DNA from: Erinaceus europaeus
Taxonomy: Eukaryota > Chordata > Mammalia > Eulipotyphla > Erinaceidae
DNA: 64,000 nt
Direction: 5' to 3'
NCBI RefSeq assembly: GCF_950295315.1
Contig: NC_080164.1
Coordinates: 111,806,447 to 111,870,446, forward strand
The notes under the pieces are model-generated. The model was given only the letters and a program-made list of their open reading frames with translations. It ran no database searches and was not told the DNA's origin. Positions 20,216-31,235 of this stretch are shown piece after piece; within the stretch, counting starts at the first letter, position 1; the number at the start of each line of letters is the position of its first letter. The translations under genes were made by a program, and so were the position numbers.

Positions 20216-20942
20216 TGTTGGGACTATGTGTAAGTTTGATAGAGCTTAGGGAGAACTCTCCCATCCTTGGATAGAGGTCTGAGAAGATACCCTCTTGGTT
20301 AGTCTCTCTCAACCGAGGTGAGCAAAAGGGGAGAAACTCAGACTTAGTTCTTTCCTTCTTGACTTTCAGGCCCACAGAAACCTCAACACTTCTCCCCATT
20401 AACTGCAGACCACATGGCCGCCTACTTTAAGATTCACTTACTCAAAGTCACCTTACCTTCTGATCACAGAAGAACACACCTTATCACACACTCCATCATA
20501 CACCTCAGACCCCAGACAAGAGAAATTCCAAGCAATATGGCCTTTTGATATCTATCTTCTCTCTGTCTCACCCTACTGGTTTAACCCCTATGCTTCTCTC
20601 AAATACCTTTGGATAATTAAGTTGCTTGCGTCATGGAGAATAACTGTCTTTTATCTCATCAATTCCTGTCATACCAGCCCCCTACCATAAGGGCAAGCTG
20701 TTATTTAAGAAACCTGTAATTTCTGACATATTTCAATAATTCCCTTTGTTTGATTTTCTATTTAACTCATGTCCACCTGCTAATAAACGAGACCTGGGAC
20801 CTGAGACTTGAGATCTGAGCACACTGCAACTCTCCCCGGTGTCTTTTATTTCTTGTTGTCTCTGTCGCGAGCAAGAAAGAACCAGTCTGTTACCTTTCCC
20901 CTGGAGATCACCCCGCCAGAGACCCTGATATAGACCCAACCA
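20216..20942 (+). mobile_element. solo-LTR-like element (endogenous retrovirus)
   Basis: About 727 bp starting TGTTGGGACTATG and ending AGACCCAACCA, so the ends form short inverted repeats (TGTTGGG / CCCAAC). Toward the 3' end it has a polyadenylation signal (CTAATAAACGAGACC, about 20780) and a downstream GT-rich stretch (CCGGTGTCTTTTATTTCTTG) ending in a CpG-bearing segment (CTCTGTCGCGAGC), as in retroviral R/U5. No gag, pol or env frame is adjacent, and no clear flanking duplication was found. This could be a solo LTR or one end of a deleted provirus. Confidence 0.6.
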
Positions 20943-21985
20943 GTGGGAACCACTCTTCTTGCTGATAAATTCTGGGTGAATGAACCTGGCATGCCTGGAT
21001 CACCAGGTTCCTCTTCTCCCAGCCAGTAAAGTCCCATGAAGAGAACATGTGTTCTAATCAACAGCTGTACAGTAAGGAGGGGTTTTTCTGCTAACACCAG
21101 AGGAAGACCATTAAGTCTCAGATCTGAGAAATTTAACCTGAAAGGCTATCTGAAACTTATGTAGATTTATCCCACAGGTAAGGGACTTTTCTTTCTTTTT
21201 TTTTTTTGGAACCTTGTCTTGTGAGTCTCCCATAATGAATCATGGCATCAAAGGCCTCAAAAGAGACTCCTAAATTCCAACCATCTCCAAAGACAAAGGC
21301 TGAAAAGTGGTTCTAGTCAAAACACTGGCGCCAAGGCCTGGATGTTGCCAACTGCTGTTGACCTTCAACTCGACACTGCAGCTTTTCATGAGAGAAACCT
21401 ACACATTATATAGTGCCACACTGGAGTGAAAGCATGCTGTTCAATCCTTGGAACTGTTAAGTGCTGGTGGGTAGGTGTAGTGAACATGTAACTCTAGTAG
21501 TATAGTAACCATAGTGCACCTGCATAGTGTGATAAAGACAGAAACATATGTATACCTTAAAAACCAGAGGCAAGCTAAGTATAAGTAAAGGCTCAGAAAC
21601 CAGTTGTATGAAGCACTTCCACCGTTACTGACCGGGATGCTGCCAGTGCTGCTAAAAACTTAAAGCACAGGTGACTAAGCTAAGTAACCGATTCCCCAGC
21701 TCCAGGCCCCCTTGCTCATCTGGTCACACCAGCAGACAAAAGTCCTCATCCCTGGCAACACAGTGGATGGTTACTACTTCGTGAGCCTTACCTGTGAACA
21801 GCTACTAAGTAAGGAGAGGGTATAGGGTTGACTGTGTGTTGTTTGACTCCTGTGACCTTTCTCTGGCATCTAAAAATAAGTAAAAAATTATTGCTTAATC
21901 CCGACACTCTCAGAGTGAGTCCTTGCTCTAATTCTTTGCTAGCGACAGTAGGTCACTGCTGGTAACTTTTAAAAACTGAAAGACA
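20943..21985. other. unassigned DNA, possible ERV-related segment
   Basis: Follows the LTR. 21700-21950 contains an LTR-like finish: ATCTAAAAATAAGTAAAAAA, then TTGCTTAATCCCGACACTC and TTCTTTGCTAGCGACA. It may be a second, unrelated LTR 3' end. No open viral frame and no recognisable primer-binding site were identified. Confidence 0.3.
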
Positions 21986-22200
21986 GTGGGCCAAGTGGTG
22001 GCACACCTAGTTAAGCACACATACTACAATGCACAGGTACCTGCTTTCAAGCCCCTGATCCCACCTACAGGGCAAAAGCTTCAGCAGTGGTGAAGCAGGT
22101 CTACAGGTATCTCTCTGTCTCTCCCTCTCTTATCATGCCCTCCCTTCTCAATTTCTCTCTGTACCTAAAAACAAAACAACAACAAAAAAACTGAAAGCCA
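21971..22200 (+). mobile_element. SINE-B
   Basis: AAAAACTGAAAGACA (21971-21985) and AAAAACTGAAAGCCA (22186-22200) differ at one base and bound a copy with head GTGGGCCAAGTGGTGGCACA and a C/A-rich tail (AAAACAAAACAACAAC). Confidence 0.88.
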
Positions 22201-22241
22201 AAATGTGTGTCTGCTAAAGGGTTCTCCAAAGCTTCTCTAGA

Positions 22242-22380
22242 GCTAGGGAGACAGCAGAATGGTTATACAAAGAAGTCTGAAGCATCAAGGTCCCAGATTT
22301 AATCCCACCATAAACCTGAGCTGAGCAGAGCTCTGATCTTTAGGTTTGGGTCTTTGTTTAAGAATCTCTCATTAAAATGT
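22242..22380 (+). mobile_element. SINE-D, diverged
   Basis: GCTAGGGAGACAGCAGAATGG head, GGTCCCAGATTTAATCCCACC (inexact B box), and GCTGAGCAGAGCTCTGATC. An older member of the short tRNA-like family. Confidence 0.6.
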
Positions 22381-22591
22381 AAAGCTTCTCACTTTAAATT
22401 CTGAGTACCAGTGATGACACTTAAAATTGCATTTGTTGCCTGAGGTAGGTGGCTTCCAGACTGCCTCTGGTGACACTTGCTTTCTGGTATTTGCACTCTT
22501 GAATAATCACCTTCCCTTAAGTGTGGGTTGGATTCCATACCTCTTTTAAGATGAATAAATCACAAAACACACTGTGTGTAGATACTACAGA

Positions 22592-22812
22592 AGGGGGACA
22601 GGTGGTGGTTCACCTGGTTAAGCACATAAGTTGCAATGTGCAAGGACCTAGGTTTGAGTCCCTGTTCCCCACCTGCAGGGCGTAAGCATTAAGAGTAGTC
22701 AAGCAAGGCTGGAGGTGTCTCTCTGTTTCTCTACCTTCCTACCACCTCCTTCCCTCTCAGTTTCTGGCTATCTCTAGTCAATAAATAAATAAAGATAATA
22801 AAATATTAAAAT
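22592..22812 (+). mobile_element. SINE-B
   Basis: GGGGACAGGTGGTGGTTCACC head, B box GGTTTGAGTCCC, tail CAATAAATAAATAAAGATAA. ACTACAGAAG / ACCACAGAAG on the flanks suggests the target-site duplication. Confidence 0.85.
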
Positions 22813-23390
22813 TAAACAGAAAGAAAAAGAGACCACAGAAGGGCTAGGTAGCAGTGGAGTGGTGCTGCCAAATGTCTCCTTTACTCATCCCCCTGCCCCC
22901 TCCATGATCATAAACATAGCTGCCCAACAGCTGGGTTATGGGAAACCAAAATGGCCCCTCCAACCTCTCCCTAGAATAAAGTCTGTAATCTGTCATGATG
23001 GCTCTTTACTGCTTCAAGTGGGTTAGGGCTTCAGGAGTAGGGTGAGGACTGCACATTACTGGGTTCTTTTGTTTCCAGATTCTGTTTTAGCATATCAGTC
23101 TCAGCAGTTAAATTTAAACCAGTTTCCCAGTATCAGATCATCTCCTCCCAGCCCCCAGACTATAGCAGACTGACATTTTCTCGTGGGCTCCAGTTTCAGC
23201 TGCTGTTTATTGATGTTGTATTTGTGTTTTTGTTTCTCTTTAAATTCACATGTAAAAGGGCCCTCTGAGGCTAGATTTAAGGGGTGGAGAGAAGGAATTC
23301 CATTCCAGGGCTCCATAAATGTTGACTTGGTTCTTCTGTTTGAGATGAAGGGTGTTATGAAAATTACCTTTAAACAGAAAACATTTTAAG
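22813..23390. other. mostly unique DNA
   Basis: Begins with a SINE-D-like trace (GGGCTAGGTAGCAGTGGAG, 22842) and then about 500 bp without recognised repeats. Minus- and plus-strand frames at 23101-23389 overlap but lack splice or family support. Confidence 0.35.
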
Positions 23391-23630
23391 GGGCTGGGCA
23401 ATGAACCACCAAGTTAAGCACACATATCTCAGTGTGCAAGAAGAGGGGTTCAAGCCTTCCCACCTGCCAAGGGGAAAGCTTCATGAGTAGTGAAGCAGAC
23501 CTATAAGTGTCTATCCTTCCCTCCTCTCTCATTTTTTTTTTCTGTCCTGTCAAATTAAAAAAAAAAATGCAGCTGGGAGCAGTGGATTTGTGGTATAGGT
23601 GCCAAGCCCTAGCAATAACCCTGAAGGCAA

Positions 23631-23665
<35 letters not shown>

Positions 23666-23668
23666 AAT
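23391..23668 (+). mobile_element. SINE-B plus accessory module and (AATA)n
   Basis: Degraded SINE-B head (GGGGCTGGGCAATGAACCACC), body, poly-A, then the module GCTGGGAGCAGTGGATTTGT ... CCCTAGCAATAACCCTGAAG, and an (AATA)n run at 23628-23666. Confidence 0.75.
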
Positions 23669-23789
23669 ATTAGTGGTTAAAGAAAGAAACCTGAAGCAGA
23701 ATTTCCCCAAAACCCACCTGTCACTGGTCCCCCTCAGAGGAACATTCCTATTTAGACATTTCTTGCACAAGACATGGGAAATAAGCCTA

Positions 23790-23932
23790 GGAGGTAGCAT
23801 AATGGATAAAGTGTTGGACTCAGAAGCATGGGGTCCAGAGCATGGAGTTCAACTTCCCACATCACAGGGACCAGAGTAATGCTCTGGTTCTCTTTCTTTC
23901 ATTCACAAATAAATAAACCTTAAAAAAAAATA
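23790..23932 (+). mobile_element. SINE-D-like element
   Basis: CTAGGAGGTAGCATAATGGAT head, GTCCAGAGCATGGAGTTCAAC (weak B box), ACCAGAGTAATGCTCTGG hairpin-like motif, then a CAAATAAATAAACC tail. Confidence 0.65.
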
Positions 23933-23939
23933 TAAAGTG

Positions 23940-24062
23940 GGGCAAGGGTAGATAGCATAATGGGTATGCAAACAGACTCTCATGCCTGAGGCTCTCAGGT
24001 TCAGTCCCCTTCACCACCATATGCCAGAGCTGAGCAGTGTTCTGGCAAAAATAAATAAATAA
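23940..24062 (+). mobile_element. SINE-D
   Basis: GGGGCAAGGGTAGATAGCATA head, B box GGTTCAGTCCCC, AGAGCTGAGCAGTGTTCTGG, AAATAAATAAATAAG tail. Tandem with the previous SINE-D-like element. Confidence 0.75.
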
Positions 24063-24635
24063 GTGGGATTCCAGTTACCCACTAGGTCCAATACAACCTT
24101 CTTCTTCCAATCTATAGTATCTGTGTTAATTCCTTAGCTGGTAAACTCTTTCTTCAGCTCTCATAAATTCTGCTTAATAGGACTTAAGTAACTTTCTGCT
24201 CAGAGCTTTAAATACATAACAGCTTCTTAATTAAGTTGAATTATAACAAAATATCCAGCAACACAGAATATCCATATTGACAGCTAACCTGACAAATATG
24301 TGACATATGCTATCTAACTTCATATTTCATATGCACTGAAGGTACAGTGAGCTATTCACCAGGGTGAATAATGGCAATGAGTGTATTTGTGTCCTGTAGC
24401 TGAATTTACGCACACTCACTGAGAAGCTTCTGCCTTGACATTGGACATCTTAAATTCTCTCCTAAAAATACTCATATATGTCATATATTTGTCAATTTAC
24501 AGTCATATACAAGTATCTTTGGGGGGATTCCAGATGTCTAATAGCCACCAGTTGATCCTTAGTCCAGTATTCTTCACAAGCACATAGTCATTATACTCCT
24601 TCAAGAAATTTATCCCAGGTAAGACCATTATAGTA
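24063..24635. other. no recognised feature
   Basis: Unique AT-rich DNA of about 570 bp. Confidence 0.4.
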
Positions 24636-24800
24636 GGACTAGGTAGAGAGCCTAATGGTTAGGCAAAAGACTCTCCTGCCTGAGGCTATGAGGTCCCAGG
24701 TTCAATCCCTAGCAACACCATCAGCCAGAGCTGATCAGGGCTCTGGGCAAATAACAGTAATAGCAACAATAACAACAATGCTGCTGAGGCTGCTACTGCT
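24636..24800 (+). mobile_element. SINE-D
   Basis: GGACTAGGTAGAGAGCCTAAT head, B box GGTTCAATCCCTAG, AGAGCTGATCAGGGCTCTGG, then an ACAGTAATAGCAACAATAAC simple tail. Confidence 0.75.
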
Positions 24801-24824
24801 GGGTAGAAACCTAATGGTTCTTGT

Positions 24825-25243
24825 TCACGATTAGTCAACAATTTGTTTGGCTCTATATGTCATCTCTTCTTTCAGCCACCAGGTTCCAGATGCTACCGTG
24901 ATGCCAACTGGACTTCCCTCGGCAGATGACCCCACAAATGTGTCCTAGAGCCCCACTTCCTCAGAGCCCCACTTCACTGGGGAGGGAGAGAGACAGGCTG
25001 GGAGTATGTACCAACCTGTCAATGCCCATGTTCAGTGGGGAAGAAATTAGAGAAGCCAGATCTTCCACCTTCTGCACCCCATGATGACCCTGGGTCCATA
25101 CTCCCAGAGGGATAAAGAATAGGAAAGCTATCAGGGGAGGGGATGGGATATGGAGTTCTGGTGGTGGGAATTGTGTGGAGTTGTACATCTCTTATCCTAT
25201 GGTTCTTCTCAGTGTTTCCCTTTTATAAATAATTTTTTTTTTT
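24825..25243 (+). mobile_element. L1-U copy 10
   Basis: From TTCACGATTAGTCAACAATT to CTTTTATAAATAATTTTTTT. The standard terminal subtype, with the last about 420 bp of the 3' UTR. Confidence 0.82.
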
Positions 25244-25252
25244 TAAAAAAAA

Positions 25253-25545
25253 AGAAGCCTAATGGTTCTCAAAAAAATTTCATGTTCAAGACTCTGAAGT
25301 CCCAGGTACAATCCCCAACACCATCATCCAGCACTGAGCAGGGATCTGGGAAACATAGTATTAATAATGATGATGATGGGGAGACAGTCAAATGGTTCTG
25401 CAAAAGAGTCTTAAGCTTGAGGCTCTGAGGCCCCATATTCAGTCCCTAGCACCACCATCAGCCAGAGCTCAGCATGGTGCTGGCATTTTTTGTATCTCTC
25501 TCATTAAAGGATAAAAGAAATAAACAAATAAAATATATTTTAAAA
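25253..25545 (+). mobile_element. two SINE-D elements in tandem
   Basis: First copy 25253-25365 (TCAAGACTCTGAAGTCCCAGG, ACTGAGCAGGGATCTGG, (ATG)n). Second copy 25378-25545 (GGGGAGACAGTCAAATGG, AGAGCTCAGCATGGTGCTGG, tail AAAGGATAAAAGAAATAAAC). Both diverged. Confidence 0.65.
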
Positions 25546-25606
25546 CTATTATCAGAATACATAGAGATTTGAAGTTGCCATGGCACTTACATGGTCATGA
25601 AAAAAA

Positions 25607-25657
25607 CAAAAACAGATGTTGTTGTCACTGGAGCTTTACCGCTCTCATTTGAGCTTT

Positions 25658-25688
<31 letters not shown>

Positions 25689-25815
25689 TGAGGGGGAGAC
25701 ACTGTGACACTGAAGATGTCCCCAGTGCTGTGTGAGCTAGATGGACTGGAACCTGGGCTGAGTACATGACAAAAAAAGCAGCCCCCCTCCTAGGTAAGCT
25801 CTCTTGCTAGCCCCA
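25607..25815 (-). mobile_element. SINE-C interrupted by (CA)n
   Basis: GAGCTTTACCGCTCTCATTTG, a (CA)14-type run (25657-25683), then GGGGGAGACACTGTGACACTG, GAACCTGGGCTGAGTACATG and CCTAGGTAAGCTCTCTTGC. The block order matches the other SINE-C copies. Confidence 0.5.
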
Positions 25816-26352
25816 AAGAGCTCTTATGTCTGTACTTCTGTCCTGACAACTAACATATAAATTAAATAATGTTTTTTTTTTCCTTCTCTCTCCCTCATCT
25901 GCTATCTCTTTCATTCTTTCTTCTTGCTAAAAGAAAGTTCCGCATGGTAGGTTGGCTAAGATACACATACAAGACCTGTGTAATATACTTGGGAGATGAC
26001 TGGCTTTGGTGTATCTGTGGCAGCCAACTCCACAAACTATCACAAACACTAGAGAACCTAGAAAGAGCATACACCTAAGCTTCCATTTTATAAGAACCCA
26101 AACTTTGGGAGTTTTCCTGAGATCACACAACAATTCATTGTGCTATGTGACAAGAACAAAGTCTTTCTCCTGAATGCAGGAAGCACAGGAAACTGTGGGT
26201 AAAGGCATTCACCAAAGCCATCCTCCATGTCTCCACCACCTGCTCAGACTCTTCTCCTGTTGGTCACTTCAGTGATCTACCTTGATGATTAATTTCCTTT
26301 TTTGAATCATTTAATAAAAAAAAGTGAGTTGTTCAATTCATTTCCTTTCTTT
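25816..26352. other. no recognised feature
   Basis: Unique sequence. A small plus-strand frame at 25869-26078 has no supporting signal. Confidence 0.4.
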
Positions 26353-26453
26353 AAAAACTCAGTATCCAACAACAGTAATAACTACAACAATAACAAGGGC
26401 AACAAAAGGGAATGAGTAAATAAATAAATATAATAAAAAAAAACTCAGTATCC
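26353..26453 (+). mobile_element. 71-bp 5'-truncated SINE-A tail with 15-bp target-site duplication
   Basis: AAAAACTCAGTATCC at 26353-26367 and 26439-26453 flanks only the SINE-A tail (AACAACAGTAATAACTACAAC ... GGGCAACAAAAGGGAATGAG ... poly-A). The tRNA-like head and body are absent, so the copy was truncated at reverse transcription. Confidence 0.92.
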
Positions 26454-26650
26454 TCAGTGTGCCTGGTCTCCACCTGCAGGGGGTAAGATGGGAGCAGTGG
26501 AAGAGTGCTGCAGGGGTCCCTGTCTATTTATCTATCTCTCACCTCTATAAAAAATGGCCAACAGGAATGGTGGAGCTATGCAGGCTTTGAGCCCCAGCAA
26601 TAATAATCCTGGTGGTAAAATATAATACACACACACACACACACACAAAC
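26454..26650 (+). mobile_element. SINE-B fragment plus accessory module and (AC)n
   Basis: Lacks the 5' head. Begins at TGCCTGGTCTCCACCTGCAGG, then a body remnant, the module CCAACAGGAATGGTGGAGC ... CCCCAGCAATAATAATCCTGG, and an (AC)n run at 26627-26648. Confidence 0.6.
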
Positions 26651-27394
26651 ACAGATGCATATACCAAAGTATATAGCTTTCTTACAAACCCAACTTTGAC
26701 TTGTGGCAAGGAAAAAGTTAATGAGTACTTATGAATTTAAGATAAGACTTATTCTGAACTGTTAAAATGAACAAGTTTCATATCATTAAAGTGGAGAGGA
26801 TGCCTTTAACATTTTTGTACTTTATCATGATATTTTATTATTATTTTATTTTTATTTTATTATATTTTCTTATCATAGGAAATAGCTGCCACTCAGTAAG
26901 CACTCAATAAATGCCAGATGTATTTCAAAGGAGAATTTGAAACTGCAGACATTAACTGACATTAACAAGACATTAACTGAAATAGTTAATTAAATAAGGG
27001 TCATCCATAAAGCTGAATTAAAACTTCAAAATTAGCAAGTTATTTAGCCAACATCACTAGGGAATGAGACATTTTACATTTCTCAAGATAACCAAAGCTT
27101 TCATATCAATATCAATTTTTCATTAAAAATTCTAAGACATTACTTTAAAATCCATTATATATATCCCTGCCTTATTAATAGGAGTATACTGAACCACACA
27201 GTTCATTCTAATTTATGATTTAAGAATACCATTATAATATCAGTTACTCTCCTGGGCTTTGTTATCCTGGGACTTCAGCCTGAATTAATGTCACTCTGTC
27301 AAGTGCACCTTGGTGTTACTGCTGCTATTATGTCTCTACCCAAACCCCCTACAATACGTTCCTTTGATTACTGGATTTTCCAGTTTTACTTGAG
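26651..27394. other. no recognised feature
   Basis: About 740 bp of unique AT-rich DNA with a local tandem (GACATTAACTGA-like units, 26948-26985). No gene evidence. Confidence 0.4.
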
Positions 27395-27659
27395 CATGTA
27401 ACATTCTTTTATTTTTTTTATTGTTATCTTTACTTATTTATTGGATAAAGACAGCCAGAAATCGAGAGGGAAGAGGGAGACAGAAAGAGAGAGAGAGAGA
27501 GACACACACAGAGAGAGAGATGGAAAGAATGTAAGAGAGAGAGAGACCTGCAGCCCTGCTTTATCACTCACAAAGCTTTCCACTTGCAGGTGGGCACCTG
27601 GAGCTTGAACTTGGGTCATTGTGCATTGTAGCATGCCCCCCCCCCCATGTACCATTCTT
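27395..27659 (-). mobile_element. SINE-B with near-perfect target-site duplication
   Basis: CATGTAACATTCTT (27395-27408) and CATGTACCATTCTT (27646-27659) bracket an inverted copy. Its purine body has expanded GA and CA runs (27484-27544), and a poly-C run at 27637-27646 sits at the head. Confidence 0.88.
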
Positions 27660-27966
27660 AATCTTATCATGCATCAGTGGAGCATAATCAGGGAGCCATA
27701 AGCCAAAAGTGCTCTCACATTAAGGCAGATACCAATTTTTATTTGAAGTTATAGTAGATTAGCATTTGGATCTCATATTGAGTAAAAACACACACAAAAA
27801 AAGATGTATAAAATAAGAAACTAAATCACAAGAAACAGATGTGCTATCAGCTGGCAAATCTGTCTAAAAACCAAAGGGAAAAAAGTAGAACATAATTGTT
27901 CAATGTTTTCTTTAACTTTGCTTCAATTTTATGACAGGAATTTCTAATTAAAAATAACTTTTAAAA
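27660..27966. other. no recognised feature
   Basis: Unique sequence upstream of a SINE-A. Confidence 0.4.
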
Positions 27967-28330
27967 GGAGGTCGGGCGGTAGCACAGCGGGTTAAGCGCA
28001 CATGGCGCAAAGCGCAAGGACTGGCAGGAAGATCTCAGTTCAAGCCCCCGGCTCCCCAAGGGGCTCCCCACCTGCAGGAGGGTAGCTTCACAGGCGGTGA
28101 AGCAGATCTGCAGATGTCTATCTTTCTCTCCCCCCTCTCTGTCTCCCTCCTCTCTCGATTTCTCTCTGTCCTATCCAACAACAACAACAGCAATGATAAT
28201 AACAATAATGATGACAACAAGGGCAACAAAGCGGGGGGGGGGGGGAAATGGTCACCAGGAGCAGTGGTTTCGTAGCACCCAGCCCCAGCAATAACCCTGG
28301 AGGCCAAAAAAAAAAAAAAAAAAAAGAACT
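27967..28330 (+). mobile_element. SINE-A with poly-G run and accessory module
   Basis: CpG-rich young head (GGAGGTCGGGCGGTAGCACAG), body, ACAAGGGCAACAAAG tail, then a G14-15 run (28231-28245), the module CACCAGGAGCAGTGGTTTCGT ... CCCCAGCAATAACCCTGGAG, and poly-A. The central region duplicates GGCTCCCCA (28048-28068). Confidence 0.85.
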
Positions 28331-29439
28331 TAAAAAAAAAACTGCTTTGAGCAGAAAAACTAACAACAACAAAAAGGAGAAGATAACCATAGAAACACAT
28401 TGGAGCAGATCAAATTCAGAGCCACATGGGGGTGGGGTTAAAAAATAATAAAATAAAAAAATTAAAATGATACCTTTTGCAACTAAAAGAGTTGTAAATA
28501 TGTTTTTCCTATCTTTCATATATACCCCATAAGTGAAATTATAAAAGTTGCCAAGTTAAAAATACATAGATATATGTGTACACACATACACATTATACAC
28601 TTTTTTCCAGGTAGTTATTCTGTAATATATTTTTCCACAACACCAATAATTCATACTTCACTTAATATAATAGTTCTTTGGAACATGCTAGGCAGGTAGG
28701 AACTTTTAATTCTTCCACACACTTGTAAACCCACTAACCACTGTCCTGGCTGACAGGGCCTATCATTCTTTACGGAAGTCTTTGGGGTTACTGTTCTGTT
28801 ATCTACTAGGGCCTTTATATTTTAGACTCCAATATGATGCTATTAATTCAAAATATTATCATGAAATTCAGCATTTTCTTAAATATAAACATGACAGGGT
28901 AAAGGCTATGGGAAAGTATCTTTTATATAATTGCTATTAATTGCTGAAAGCATAGAAATATCTTAGAGAAGAAAGCTGAAAAAAAGATAGCAATTACTTA
29001 GTTCCATTTTTTTCTTTCAAAAAGAAACATACCTCAGAGGAAATTTTAGACTACTATTAAGCACACAATACCTTATTAATGTATTACTTGAGATATTACA
29101 TTTTATTAGTTTCAGCAAAAATAATTATCTATTTTAGACATACTCTTAAGTAGGGTAAACTTGTTATTTTCAATATCTTAAAACTGAAACATAATTATTA
29201 CAAATGAAGATATTTTAATACAGATATTTAATGAATAACAAAACTTGGTTCAAAAGCAATTTAGATAAAATTTATTAAAAATTTTCTTTGTGCACAAATT
29301 GTTAATCCCTTTTAATTTTTTTCCAATAAGGAAACTGTTTAGAAATTGGTTAAATTTTTAAGTCACAATTTAATTTTTTTTCTTGAGAATTATTTCTTTT
29401 GGCATTTGTGACAGGACATGGTTGGCCAAACATAAAATA
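28331..29439. other. no recognised feature
   Basis: The longest clean stretch in the left half, about 1.1 kb and AT-rich. No supported exon, RNA or repeat. Confidence 0.45.
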
Positions 29440-29992
29440 CTAGTATTCCATGGTAGAGACTGTTCCATCCTCTGAAGGGAGGTTTGATGAAATACTCTAC
29501 CTACCACCTGAGGAAGATAGGTCCTGAAATTGCTGCAACCTGGAAAGTTCCTACTTGTGACCACAGAATGTGAGCTCAGACCTACAAGAATGCAGAGGTT
29601 ACATAGGCTCTTGTGCTTAATATGGGCCCCAGATCAAATCAATGGGGTTTACATTTAATGATATTTATACACTTTTCCCATATCTGGGAGCCACTCTCTT
29701 CCCTGATAGGACTTTCTAGTCCTTTATCCAGCTATATTACCTCCCCAGACAATAACTTGGGTTCACCTGCATATCAGATGTCAGGCAAAGGCAAAAACTG
29801 GTAAAATTATGGGCACCCCATAATGATCCTGGGTCCATACTCCCAGAAGAATAACGAATAGTAAGGCTATCAAGGGAGGGGAGGGGATAGGGAGTTCTGG
29901 TGGCGAGAATTGTGTGGAGTTGTACCCCGCTTATCTTATGGTTTTTGTCAGTGTTTCCATTTTATAAATAAAAATTTAAAAATTTTAAAAAG
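29440..29992 (+). mobile_element. L1-U copy 11, internally deleted
   Basis: From GGTAGAGACTGTTCCATCC to AATAAAAATTTAAAAATTTT. It jumps from GTAAAATTATGGGC to ACCCCATAATGATCCTGGG near 29815, losing about 370 bp that other copies retain, including the GCCACCAGG block. Confidence 0.8.
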
Positions 29993-30334
29993 AGACTATT
30001 TTTCCTTCCCATATGACAATGACAAACTCTCAATATACAGAAAACTCCACACAGAAATGGGCTTAGACTGCTAGCAAGCTTCTACAGCAAGAGATGAAGT
30101 CTCAGTACTTAGTCATTTAAGACAAAGCAAACAACCAAAGCAAACAGCTGCTCAGCATGGCAATAAACCACTGTCTGGAAGAGATCCACAAATATAAGCT
30201 TTAATCTGGGGAGCAAGGGACAAGTTGAACCAAAATCCTATCACAGGAATTCTATTATAATTGTGTGTCTACATTTCAAAACAACAGAAAATAAATTTAA
30301 AATCTTGGAACTCTTTTTTTTTTAAAGATGTTTG
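29993..30334. other. no recognised feature
   Basis: Unique sequence, no gene or repeat called. Confidence 0.4.
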
Positions 30335-30556
30335 TTCATTTAAAAATTTTATTTATTTATTTATTTACTAGATAGAGGCAGAGAAAGATTGAGGGGGAAC
30401 AGGAAATAGATAAGGAAAGAGGTAGAGAGACACCTGCAGCCCTGCTTCAACACCTGTGAAGCCTCCCCCTGCAGGTGGGGACCAGTGGCTTGAATCTGAG
30501 TCCCTGTGTACTGTAATATGTGTATTTAACGAGATGTAACACAGCCTGGTCCCCAA
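30335..30556 (-). mobile_element. SINE-B
   Basis: Inverted copy with (TTTA)n tail, GATAGAGGCAGAGAAAGATTG body, CCTGCAGCCCTGCTTCAAC, CTTGAATCTGAGTCCCTGTG and a head ending CAGCCTGGTCCCC. Confidence 0.83.
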
Positions 30557-31049
30557 AGTTATGAACTCCCTAGAAATTACAGCCACCTCCTTCCTGACTA
30601 CTGCCATGGCCACTTGCAGAAGAAGGCAGCCCTAATACAAGCAGCAACCAGCAGGAATTAGGCTTCCATAGTAACAGGCCTCTGGGCAGAGCTGACTGGA
30701 AATGCTTTGCTGAATTCAGAAAATCTGCTAAAGTCTCTTTCTAGGTGACCTCAAAATAAATAAATAAATAAATACAATCATGATAAAATATAAAAACATA
30801 TTTTCTAATGAAAATGTGGGGAAAAAATTGCTCTGGCCACATTTGTGGTTTGGATCGTTGAATCTGGGGCTTTTTGAACTCTGCACTCTGCTACTCTGCC
30901 ACCTCCACAGCTGCTAACAATTTGAAGTGAATGAGAGATAAAATGTGGTTCATAGGGACTTATAGACAAGGTGGTTTAGCTAAACTATAGTCATTAGGTA
31001 GCACAATCATTTATTGTAAGTGGTTGTTAAGCATATCCTTAGCAGATAA
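30557..31049. other. no recognised feature
   Basis: Unique DNA with an (AATA)n run (30757-30775). Confidence 0.4.
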
Positions 31050-31235
31050 CTTTATCTGAACCATGTTACAATGTAGAAGGACCCAGGCTTGAGCCTCCAA
31101 TCCCCACCTGCAGGGGAAAACCTTTATGAGTCCTGAGGCAATGCTGAAGGTATCTTTCCCTCTCCTCTATCTCTCCCTCCCCTCTTGATATCTTGCTGTC
31201 TCTACCCAATAAATAATGATAATAAAAAAGGAAAA
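31050..31235 (+). mobile_element. SINE-B, 5' head degraded
   Basis: ACCATGTTACAATGTAGAAGG, B box GGCTTGAGCCTCC, CCCCACCTGCAGGGG, body and tail CTACCCAATAAATAATGATA. Confidence 0.75.

Noticed and set aside
20733..21097. Two minus-strand frames (68 and 83 codons) as possible retroviral coding remnants
   Set aside because: They lie across the LTR 3' end and its flank, show no gag/pol/env-like motif, and are antisense to the inferred LTR direction.
27967..28519. Minus-strand frames of 121 and 133 codons over a SINE
   Set aside because: They cover the inverted SINE-A, its accessory module, a poly-G run and poly-A.
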